Below, piece by piece: positions 9,326 through 15,663 of a DNA stretch of 64,000 nucleotides. The position numbers and the translations under genes were made by a program. Location: NCBI RefSeq assembly GCF_006715085.1, contig NZ_VFMM01000001.1:1302001-1366000 (forward strand), in the 5' to 3' direction. Within the stretch, counting starts at the first letter, position 1; the number at the start of each line of letters is the position of its first letter. A model generated the notes under the pieces. It made no database searches. It saw only the letters and a program-made list of their open reading frames with translations, and was not told the DNA's origin. The stretch comes from Kribbella jejuensis (GTDB taxonomy: Bacteria > Actinomycetota > Actinomycetes > Propionibacteriales > Kribbellaceae).

Positions 9326-10288
9326 ATGGCGGCCAAGTCTCCGGCGATCGAGCTTGAAGTTGGTGAGCGGACGGTCCGGATCTCGAATCCGGACCGGGTG
9401 TACTTCCCTGCGCGCGGGGAGACCAAGCTCGACCTGGTGAACTACTACCTGTCCGTCGGCGACGGGATCGTGAACGCGCTCCGCGAGCGGCCGTGCATGC
9501 TGCATCGGTTCCCGGAGGGCGTCTCCGGCGAGAAGGTGCACCAGAAGCGGTTGCCGCACGGCGCGCCGCCGTGGATGGAGACCGTCCGCGTCAAGTTCCC
9601 GCGGTACAACCGGACCGCCGACGAGCTGTGCGTCACCGAGGTGGCCCACGTCGCCTGGGCGGTGCAGATGTCGACTGTCGAGTTCCACCCGTGGAACTCG
9701 CGGCGCGCCGACACCGAGAAGCCGGACGAGTGGCGGATCGACCTCGACCCGATGCCGGACTGCCCGTTCGACCGGGTCCGCCGCGTCGCGCACACCGTCC
9801 ACGAAGTGCTCGACGAGCTCGGCGCGGTCGGCTACCCGAAGACGTCGGGCGGCAGCGGTATCCACGTCTACGTCCGCGTCGAGCCGGAGTACGGGTTCAC
9901 CGACGTACGGCGTGCCGCGCTCGCCTTCGCGCGTGAGGTCGAACGCCGCGCGCCGGAGGACGTGACGACCACGTGGTGGCGCAAGGACCGCGACCCACGG
10001 CTCGTCTTCGTCGACTTCAACCAGAACGCCCGCGACCACACGATCGCCGCGGCGTACTCGGTCCGCGGCAACCCCGAGGGCACCGTATCGACCCCGATCC
10101 GCTGGGACGAGATCGACGACGTGAACCCGAAGGACTTCACGATCGCGACCGTTCCCCAGCGGTACGCCGAGCTCGGCGACCTGCACGCGACGATCGACGA
10201 CAACGTCTACTCGCTCGACACCCTCATCGATTGGGCCGACCGCGACGAACGTGAAGGCGCCGAGGAGCCTCCGCCGCCCGAGGACTGA
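9326..10288 (+). CDS. Stand-alone LigD-type polymerase/primase domain protein
   Basis: A 320-residue protein equal to the polymerase (PolDom) part of LigD, an archaeo-eukaryotic primase-like enzyme of bacterial non-homologous end joining that adds ribo- or deoxynucleotides at DNA ends. The metal-binding IDLDP motif, the KTSGGSGIHVYV motif and the RHTIAAAYSVRG-like region (here RDHTIAAAYSVRG) are present. No ligase or nuclease domain is fused, and neither Ku nor ligase genes lie in the window, so partners must be elsewhere. The ATG lies 35 nt after ilvE. It may serve end-joining, base-excision repair or primase-polymerase roles. Confidence 0.88.
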   Translation: MAAKSPAIELEVGERTVRISNPDRVYFPARGETKLDLVNYYLSVGDGIVNALRERPCMLHRFPEGVSGEKVHQKRLPHGAPPWMETVRVKFPRYNRTADELCVTEVAHVAWAVQMSTVEFHPWNSRRADTEKPDEWRIDLDPMPDCPFDRVRRVAHTVHEVLDELGAVGYPKTSGGSGIHVYVRVEPEYGFTDVRRAALAFAREVERRAPEDVTTTWWRKDRDPRLVFVDFNQNARDHTIAAAYSVRGNPEGTVSTPIRWDEIDDVNPKDFTIATVPQRYAELGDLHATIDDNVYSLDTLIDWADRDEREGAEEPPPPED

Positions 10289-10312
10289 CCAGCTACCACC
10301 TATGATCCCCGG

Positions 10313-10945
10313 GTGCAGACGTTGGACCCGGCCGCCGCGTATCAGCGGGCCGTCGAGTTGGCGACGCAGGGTCGACGGCAGATCCTCGGTATCACCGGAG
10401 CACCGGCGGCCGGCAAGTCGACGTACGCCGAACAACTCGCCGCACAACTGACCGCTGACGGGTATCAGGTCGCGCTCGTTCCGATGGACGGGTACCACCT
10501 CGCGCAATCCGTTCTCGAGACCCTGGGGCTTGCCGAGGTGAAGGGGGCGCCGCACACGTTCGACGGTTACGGCTTCGTCGCCATGCTGAGACGGCTCAAG
10601 GAGAGCCCGGACGAGCAGATCTGGGCGCCGCGTTTCGATCGCAGCATCGAGGACTCGATCGCCGCGAGCATCGGCGTCGCGCCCGAGGTCACGCTGGTGC
10701 TGACCGAAGGCAACTACCTGCTGCTCGACGAGGCGCCTTGGTCGACGGTACGGACGCTGCTCGACCAGTGCTGGTACGTCGAAGTACCCGAGGACCTGCG
10801 CCACGAGCGCCTCGAGGCGAGGCACCGCGCCTTCGGCCGATCCCCCGAACAAGCCCACGAACGAACCTTCGGGTCGGACGAACGCAACGCCCACCTGATC
10901 GCGGCCACCGCGCCGTCGGCCGACGCGATCATCCAACCCGGCTGA
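10313..10945 (+). CDS. P-loop nucleoside/sugar kinase-like protein
   Basis: A 210-residue kinase of the uridine-kinase/pantothenate-kinase-like superfamily. Walker A is GAPAAGKS (residues 29-36), followed by the conserved MDGYHLAQ substrate region and a lid-type helix (RHERLEARHRAFG). It phosphorylates a small metabolite with ATP; annotations in this family range from nucleoside to fructose kinase and I cannot decide. TATGAT (10301-10306), 6 nt before the GTG with no Shine-Dalgarno, indicates leaderless transcription separate from the upstream repair gene. Confidence 0.82.
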   Translation: MQTLDPAAAYQRAVELATQGRRQILGITGAPAAGKSTYAEQLAAQLTADGYQVALVPMDGYHLAQSVLETLGLAEVKGAPHTFDGYGFVAMLRRLKESPDEQIWAPRFDRSIEDSIAASIGVAPEVTLVLTEGNYLLLDEAPWSTVRTLLDQCWYVEVPEDLRHERLEARHRAFGRSPEQAHERTFGSDERNAHLIAATAPSADAIIQPG

Positions 10946-11075
10946 TCGAACGACGGCTTGGTGTTCTGGTCTGCACCTGTTCTCGGTCATGGTGGTGACT
11001 TCGCTCTACCGGCGACGCACTCGCAAGTGATCGGCGGACACGCGCCGGATTCGACGGGCGTGACCCCTTGGGGTT

Positions 11076-11172
11076 GTTAACGTCAAAGTCCCCCCCAACG
11101 TGTGGTGGTCCCATCCCCCCGGGACCCACACGGACAAGCGCCCCGATCATCGATCGGGGCGCTCTGTTTTTC
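11076..11172 (+). ncRNA. Candidate 6C small RNA
   Basis: The 300-bp gap between 10946 and 11245 is not empty. It has a run of 7 C (11090-11096), then a hairpin whose arms (11100-11112 and 11121-11131) close a loop ATCCCCCC containing exactly six C (11115-11120), then a perfect intrinsic terminator. Two C-rich loops followed by a terminator, within about 100 nt, is the defining layout of the actinobacterial 6C RNA (B11 in mycobacteria). I could not fold the first stem unambiguously (an ACGT/ACGT or GTTG/CAAC stem is possible), and the 5' end is approximate. It probably acts as a trans-acting regulatory RNA through its C loops. Confidence 0.65.
11138..11172 (+). terminator. Intrinsic terminator of the 6C RNA
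   Basis: GCGCCCCGATC (11138-11148) and GATCGGGGCGC (11152-11162) make a perfect 11-bp stem with a 3-nt loop, followed by TCTGTTTTTC. This is a classical rho-independent terminator, with one of the best U-tracts in the window. Confidence 0.85.
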
Positions 11173-11245
11173 TTTCCAGCCGGGTGTCGATTCCGGCCTC
11201 TCCGGTTCGACGTATCAGTAAGAGCGACCAAAGGAGAGGGTCAGA

Positions 11246-11443
11246 ATGAACATCACCACCGACACCCGGAACATGATCGTCACCATGCTGGCCGAGGGCA
11301 GCCCGGTCTGGTACGTGGCCGGCATGGTCAACATGCGCAGCCACGACGTGTACGTGATCGGTCGCGAGGCCGGCTATCCCGACAAGGCCGAACTGCGCCG
11401 AGCCGTCTGGGCCGCCCGCAACCGGATCCCCCAAGCCGCCTGA
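11246..11443 (+). CDS. Small conserved-type hypothetical protein (65 aa)
   Basis: A 65-residue protein preceded by a strong ribosome site (AAAGGAGAGG) at normal spacing, which supports translation. It is a compact helical sequence (TRNMIVTMLAEGSPVWYVAGMVNM, then VYVIGREAGYPDKAELRRAVWAAR) that reads like a small helix-turn-helix fold: a helix, a turn and a second helix with the GYPD cap. It might be a small DNA-binding or phage-derived regulator; that is inference. It is isolated between the 6C RNA and the proline racemase gene, with a GC-rich hairpin downstream (about 11457-11492). Confidence 0.65.
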   Translation: MNITTDTRNMIVTMLAEGSPVWYVAGMVNMRSHDVYVIGREAGYPDKAELRRAVWAARNRIPQAA

Positions 11444-11514
11444 CATTTCAGGTCGCTCCAGCCGCTGTCTGCCCCTGTGGGCGACAGCGGCTTTGCTCTG
11501 TCTAGGGTGATCGC

Positions 11515-12471
11515 GTGGAAGATGTCAGCGTCGTGGACTACCACACCGCCGGCGAACCGTTCCGGATCGTGACGTCGGTGGAGATCCCGGGCTTGTCGGT
11601 GGCCGAACGCCGGACCACGGCCCAGTCGTCCGAGTCAGTGGATGCCGTCCGGCGGCTGCTGGTGAACGAGCCCCGCGGTCACGCCGACATGTACGGCGGG
11701 TTCGTCGTACCGGCTGATGACGACGGCGCCGACTTCGGCGTGGTGTTCTGGCACAAGGACGGGTACTCGACTGCGTGCGGGCACGGGACGATCGCGCTCG
11801 CCACCTGGGCCGTCGACACCGGTCTGGTCCCGCCCGGCGAGGTGGTCATCGACGTACCGTCCGGCCGGGTCACCGCTCGGGTGGATGCCGATGGTGTTGC
11901 CTTCCGCAACGTTCCGTCGTGGGTGCTGCGACGCGACGTACAGGTGTCGACGTCCCGCGGCGACGTGCTGGCGGACATCAGCTACGGCGGCGCCTTCTAT
12001 GCGTCGGTGCCCGCAACTGCGGTCGGTCTGTCGGTCACGCCGGACGCGTACGCGGACCTGATCGCGATCGGCCGCGAGATCAAGTGGGCGCTCGACCCGG
12101 TCGCCGTACACCCGGCCGATCCGCGCCTCAGCGGCCTCTACGGCACGATCCTGTACGACGACCTCGGCTCCTGGGCGGAGGGCCCGCACCAGCGCAACCT
12201 CGCGGTCTTCGCCGACGGCGAGGCGGACCGCTCCCCCTGCGGCTCCGGTACGTCGGCCCGCCTGACGCTGCTGCACGACGAGGGCCGGCTCGGTCCGGGG
12301 CAGACGCTCCGCCACGACTCCATCGTCGGTACGACGTTCCGCGGCCGCGTCGTCGAGGAGACATCCGAGGGCGTGATCACCGAGGTCCACGGCATCGCGT
12401 ACCGGACCGGGACCGCGACCTTCACCCTCGATCCGCGCGACGGGCTGGGTACCGGGTTCGTCCTGCGCTGA
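11515..12471 (+). CDS. Proline racemase family protein (racemase/4-hydroxyproline epimerase type)
   Basis: A 318-residue enzyme of the proline racemase superfamily. Both catalytic cysteines are present: Cys88 in STACGHGT and Cys242 in DRSPCGSGT. This favours a racemase/epimerase (proline or 4-hydroxyproline) over trans-3-hydroxyproline dehydratase, where one Cys is replaced. The gene stands alone; no hydroxyproline catabolic partners adjoin it, so the physiological substrate is open. TAGGGT at 11503-11508 ends 6 nt before the GTG start, a leaderless arrangement. Confidence 0.87.
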   Translation: MEDVSVVDYHTAGEPFRIVTSVEIPGLSVAERRTTAQSSESVDAVRRLLVNEPRGHADMYGGFVVPADDDGADFGVVFWHKDGYSTACGHGTIALATWAVDTGLVPPGEVVIDVPSGRVTARVDADGVAFRNVPSWVLRRDVQVSTSRGDVLADISYGGAFYASVPATAVGLSVTPDAYADLIAIGREIKWALDPVAVHPADPRLSGLYGTILYDDLGSWAEGPHQRNLAVFADGEADRSPCGSGTSARLTLLHDEGRLGPGQTLRHDSIVGTTFRGRVVEETSEGVITEVHGIAYRTGTATFTLDPRDGLGTGFVLR

Positions 12472-12520
12472 TCTCAGATTGCGACTGTCCTTGCCGTGGG
12501 TGACCGCTAGGTTGGTCCTC

Positions 12521-12844
12521 ATGATCTTCATCACCGCGAAGTTCCGTGTGAAGCCCGAGCACGCCGACGACTGGCCGTCCGTCACCGCCGACTTCACGGC
12601 CGCGACCCGCGCGGAGCCCGGCTGCCTGTGGTTCGACTGGTCCCGCTCCCTCGACGACCCGCACGAGTACGTCCTGGTCGAAGCCTTCGCCGACGACGAT
12701 GCCGCCACCCACCACGTCACCTCCGACCACTTCAAGGCCGCCCAGCAACACCTACCGCCGCACCTGGTCGAGACGCCCCGCATCGTCAACTTCAAAGTCC
12801 CGCAAGACGACTGGTCCGAACTCGGCGAACTCGCTGTCGAGTGA
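12521..12844 (+). CDS. Putative quinol monooxygenase (ABM domain)
   Basis: A 107-residue protein with the antibiotic-biosynthesis-monooxygenase (YgiN-like) dimeric ferredoxin-like fold: MIFITAKFRVKPEHADDW at the start, the CLWFDWSRSLDDPHEYVLVEAFADDDAATHHVTSDHFK core and a C-terminal strand. Such cofactor-free enzymes oxidise quinols or similar polyphenols; many members have no known substrate. TAGGTT (12508-12513) lies 7 nt before the ATG, indicating a leaderless mRNA. It converges with the SDR gene with a 2-nt gap. Confidence 0.85.
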   Translation: MIFITAKFRVKPEHADDWPSVTADFTAATRAEPGCLWFDWSRSLDDPHEYVLVEAFADDDAATHHVTSDHFKAAQQHLPPHLVETPRIVNFKVPQDDWSELGELAVE

Positions 12845-12846
12845 GC

Positions 12847-13617
12847 TCAGTGGAGGGTGTAGCCACCGTCGATCACGACCACTGAGCCGGTCATGAAGCT
12901 GGAGGCGTCCGAGGCCAGGTAGACGACCGTCGGCGCGATTTCCTCGGGCGTGGCGTACCGCTGCATCGGGGCGTCGTCGATCCAGCGAGACTTGAACTGT
13001 GGCTCGTCGACCGGCGCCATCTCGGTCTTCACGTAACCGGGCGCGACCGCGTTGACCCGGATGTTCAACGGCGCCCACTCCGCGGCCAGCGACTTGGTGA
13101 GCTGGTGCACCGCCGCCTTGGACGCGTTGTACGCCGGCTGCCACTGCGGCCGGTTCACGATCTGCGCCGAGATCGATCCCACGTTGACGATCGAACCGCC
13201 ACCCACCGTGGTGAAGTGGCGGGCCGCCTCCTGACTGAGCTTCCACAGACCGTCGACATTCGTCGCGAACACGGCGTCCCACTCGTCATCCGGTACGTCG
13301 AGCGCCGGCCGGTGAACGCAGGCGCCGGCGTTGTTCACCAGAATGTCGAATCGCCCGGTCGCCTCCAGCGCCGCCTCGATGGCGGCCCGCCCGGATGCCC
13401 GATCGGTCACGTCGAGACCGACACCAAGGGCGGTCCGTCCGGTCGCCGCAGCGACCTGCCGGGCCGCCTGCTTCGACGCGGCCGCATCGCGTGCGCCGAT
13501 CACGACGTCCGCCCCCGCTTCGGCCAACCCGGTCGCGAACGCGAGCCCAAGCCCTCGGTATCCACCGGTCACCAACGCCGTGCGCCCATCCAGCGAGAAC
13601 CTGTCCAGGATGCCCAT
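12847..13617 (-). CDS. SDR family oxidoreductase
   Basis: A 256-residue classical short-chain dehydrogenase. The cofactor motif is TGGYRGLG, the structural NNAG motif follows, and the catalytic set is Ser (GSISAQ) with YNASK. The VNVGSISAQIVNRPQWQPAYNASKAA stretch resembles gluconate/polyol dehydrogenases, so a sugar or polyol substrate is plausible but not proven. I start at the ATG at 13617; a GTG at 13638 adds seven residues without a better ribosome site. The gene is transcribed toward the monooxygenase gene and away from the tRNA. Confidence 0.88.
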   Translation of the reverse strand: MGILDRFSLDGRTALVTGGYRGLGLAFATGLAEAGADVVIGARDAAASKQAARQVAAATGRTALGVGLDVTDRASGRAAIEAALEATGRFDILVNNAGACVHRPALDVPDDEWDAVFATNVDGLWKLSQEAARHFTTVGGGSIVNVGSISAQIVNRPQWQPAYNASKAAVHQLTKSLAAEWAPLNIRVNAVAPGYVKTEMAPVDEPQFKSRWIDDAPMQRYATPEEIAPTVVYLASDASSFMTGSVVVIDGGYTLH

Positions 13618-13743
13618 CGCACCATTGTCACGCGTCACCGCCGCCCGCGACGCCCGTCTCAGTCTCGAAGGTCAACCACACGCAGCCCAGGACCCAGATC
13701 GCAAAGACGAAGGCCCGGACCTGATGGTCCGGGCCTTCTTCCG

Positions 13744-13817
13744 TAGCGGGGGCAGGATTTGAACCTGCGACCTCTGGGTTATGAGCCCAGCGAGCTACCG
13801 AGCTGCTCCACCCCGCG
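13744..13817 (-). tRNA. Initiator tRNA-fMet (CAT)
   Basis: The reverse strand folds into a tRNA with anticodon CAT (CTCATAA loop), T-loop TTCAAAT and D-arm GAGCAGCTCGGTAGCTC. Three G-C pairs close the anticodon stem (GGG/CCC) and position 1 (C) does not pair with position 72 (T); both are hallmarks of the initiator tRNA. The 3' CCA is not encoded (CGG follows A73), so it must be added after transcription. Confidence 0.96.
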
Positions 13818-13922
13818 TCGTTGTGTCTTCAGTTTAGAGGATCCGGGCCGTGCAACCAAATCGGTTCCCGGGGCGGCGAAAACCCGTGTCTGCGGACGGC
13901 TCCGCGGGCGTACCGTCCAAGT

Positions 13923-14888
13923 ATGTCCCGACACGTCGTCCGCCCGTTCGAGGAGGCGGATCTGCCGGCGGCGGCCGGCCTGCTCGCTCAGCGGCATCAG
14001 ACGCATCGCAAGCGTCACCCACTGCTTCCCGCCGACTACGAAGACGAGCGGCTGGCACTCACCGAGGTCACCGCAGCCTGGGAAACCGAAGGCGCGTCCG
14101 GAGCTGTCATGGTGGAGGCCGGCGAGGTCACCGGTTACTTGCTCGCAGCACCGAAACCGTCGCAAACCTGGGGCCCGAACATCTGGGTGGAGGCCGCCGG
14201 TCACGCCGTCCGGGAGCCGGAACACATCCGCGACCTGTACGGCGCTGCCGCTGAAGCCTGGGTCGACGCCGGCCACACCGCTCACTACGTCCTCGTGCCC
14301 GACGACGCCGAGCTGATCGACGCCTGGTTCCGCCTCGCGTTCGGCTCGCAGCATGCACACGCGGTCCGCCCCGTGCCCACGACGTCACCGACTCCGCCCC
14401 GGAATCTCGTCGTACGTCGGGCGACGCGTGCGGACATCCCTGTACTCGCGGAGCTCGACCTCGTACTGCCCCAGCATCAAGGGCAGTCGCCGGTGTTCTC
14501 GTCCGGCGAGGTGCCGACGCTCGAGGAGGCGGTGGCGGACTGGGAGGAATCGATCGACGACCAGGACTACGCCACATTTGTTGCCTCGTACAACGGTGAT
14601 GTCATCGGCTCGTCGGTGGGGTGCTCACTGGACAAGTCGAGCGCGCACAGCGGGCTCGCGAAGCCGGACAATGCCGGGTTCCTCGGGTTCGCTGCGGTGC
14701 TGCCGGCGGCGCGTGGGCTCGGCGCGGGCCGAGCGCTGGGCGAGGCCGTGCTGCAGTGGTCGGCGGAGACTGGGTACACGTCGGTCGTGACCGACTGGCG
14801 GGTGACGAACCTGCTGTCCTCGCGGACGTGGCCACGGCTCGGATTCCGGCAGACCTTCCACCGTCTGCACCGGCTGATCGGACACTGA
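13923..14888 (+). CDS. Two-domain GNAT family N-acetyltransferase
   Basis: A 321-residue protein with two GNAT folds. The N-terminal half (VRPFEEADLPAAAGLLAQRH...) is degenerate, and the C-terminal half (VRRATRADIPVLAELD, FLGFAAVLPAARGLGAGRALGEAVLQW) carries the acetyl-CoA-binding RGLGAGRAL motif. It should transfer an acyl group from CoA to an amine; the substrate is unknown. TACCGT at 13911-13916 lies 6 nt before the ATG, so the mRNA is probably leaderless, fired divergently from the tRNA. The upstream frame is open to 13821 but overlaps the tRNA side and has no family content. Confidence 0.86.
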   Translation: MSRHVVRPFEEADLPAAAGLLAQRHQTHRKRHPLLPADYEDERLALTEVTAAWETEGASGAVMVEAGEVTGYLLAAPKPSQTWGPNIWVEAAGHAVREPEHIRDLYGAAAEAWVDAGHTAHYVLVPDDAELIDAWFRLAFGSQHAHAVRPVPTTSPTPPRNLVVRRATRADIPVLAELDLVLPQHQGQSPVFSSGEVPTLEEAVADWEESIDDQDYATFVASYNGDVIGSSVGCSLDKSSAHSGLAKPDNAGFLGFAAVLPAARGLGAGRALGEAVLQWSAETGYTSVVTDWRVTNLLSSRTWPRLGFRQTFHRLHRLIGH

Positions 14889-15009
14889 CGGGCCGAGTTG
14901 TCCACAGGTTCGAATTCGCCGGTCCGGACGAGAGCCGATCGGTGCACCTTCTTGGACACGAAAGGCGTCTCGCAATCGGTGGGGCGCCGACCGTTCCCAG
15001 GAGGCTGTC

Positions 15010-15579
15010 ATGTCACGTTCACTGCTTGGCTCCCGAGTCATGCCGTCCGCCCGCCGTATCGTGACCGGGAGCGCGGTCGTGCTGGCCACGCTCGGCCTCG
15101 CGACGACGGCCGACGCCGCAACCTCATCGACGTACTCCGTTGTCTCCGGATCCCCATCGACCGAGCAGAAGGCTGGCACCTTGGACGGCTTCGTGATCGA
15201 GAACCTGCCCGACGGCATCGGCACGCCGAGCGACTTCGAGTACGAGTGGGAGGACGTGTCGTTCCACAGCCGGGTCTGGGAGACCGGCCCGGATGCGAAC
15301 GGCGCCTACAAGGTCGACCTCACCGTCAAGACGATCCGCGGCGAGAAGCTCACCGATCTCGAGACCTTGAAGAACTTCCTGGTGGAGTACGAGGAGAAGG
15401 ACCCGGGCTGGCAGCTCACTCCCGTCAAGGTCGGTGGGTACGACGGGCTGTTCGCCGGTGACGAGGTGTTCTACTTCATCGAACCGGGGGTGGCGGCCGA
15501 GGTCACGATCGACCACGACCGGTTCACCGACGAGGACGTGCTCGACACCGCGGCCGGGTTCCGGCCCGAAGCGCCCTGA
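15010..15579 (+). CDS. Secreted hypothetical protein
   Basis: A 189-residue protein with a clear Sec signal peptide (basic start, VLATLGLATTADA cleavage region). The mature part is acidic and beta-rich (DFEYEWEDVSFHSRVWET, LTPVKVGGYDGLFAGDEVFYFIEPGVAAEVTID). I recognise no family. A strong ribosome site (AGGAGG) precedes the ATG. Just before it (14896-14906) lies a TTGTCCACA DnaA-box-like word. The gene is followed by a strong bidirectional terminator. It may be an extracellular or wall-associated protein. Confidence 0.75.
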   Translation: MSRSLLGSRVMPSARRIVTGSAVVLATLGLATTADAATSSTYSVVSGSPSTEQKAGTLDGFVIENLPDGIGTPSDFEYEWEDVSFHSRVWETGPDANGAYKVDLTVKTIRGEKLTDLETLKNFLVEYEEKDPGWQLTPVKVGGYDGLFAGDEVFYFIEPGVAAEVTIDHDRFTDEDVLDTAAGFRPEAP

Positions 15580-15610
15580 TGCCGTAGGCAACCACCCCCG
15601 CAAGACGAAA

Positions 15611-15646
15611 GGGCGGCGACGCCGACAGGTGTCGGTGTCGCCGCCC
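15611..15646. terminator. Bidirectional hairpin terminator
   Basis: Arms 15611-15626 (GGGCGGCGACGCCGAC) and 15631-15646 pair over 16 bp with one mismatch or wobble and an AGGT loop. It lies between the convergent secreted-protein and UPF0182 genes. Confidence 0.8.
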
Positions 15647-15663
15647 GGAAAATGTCCTGCGGG

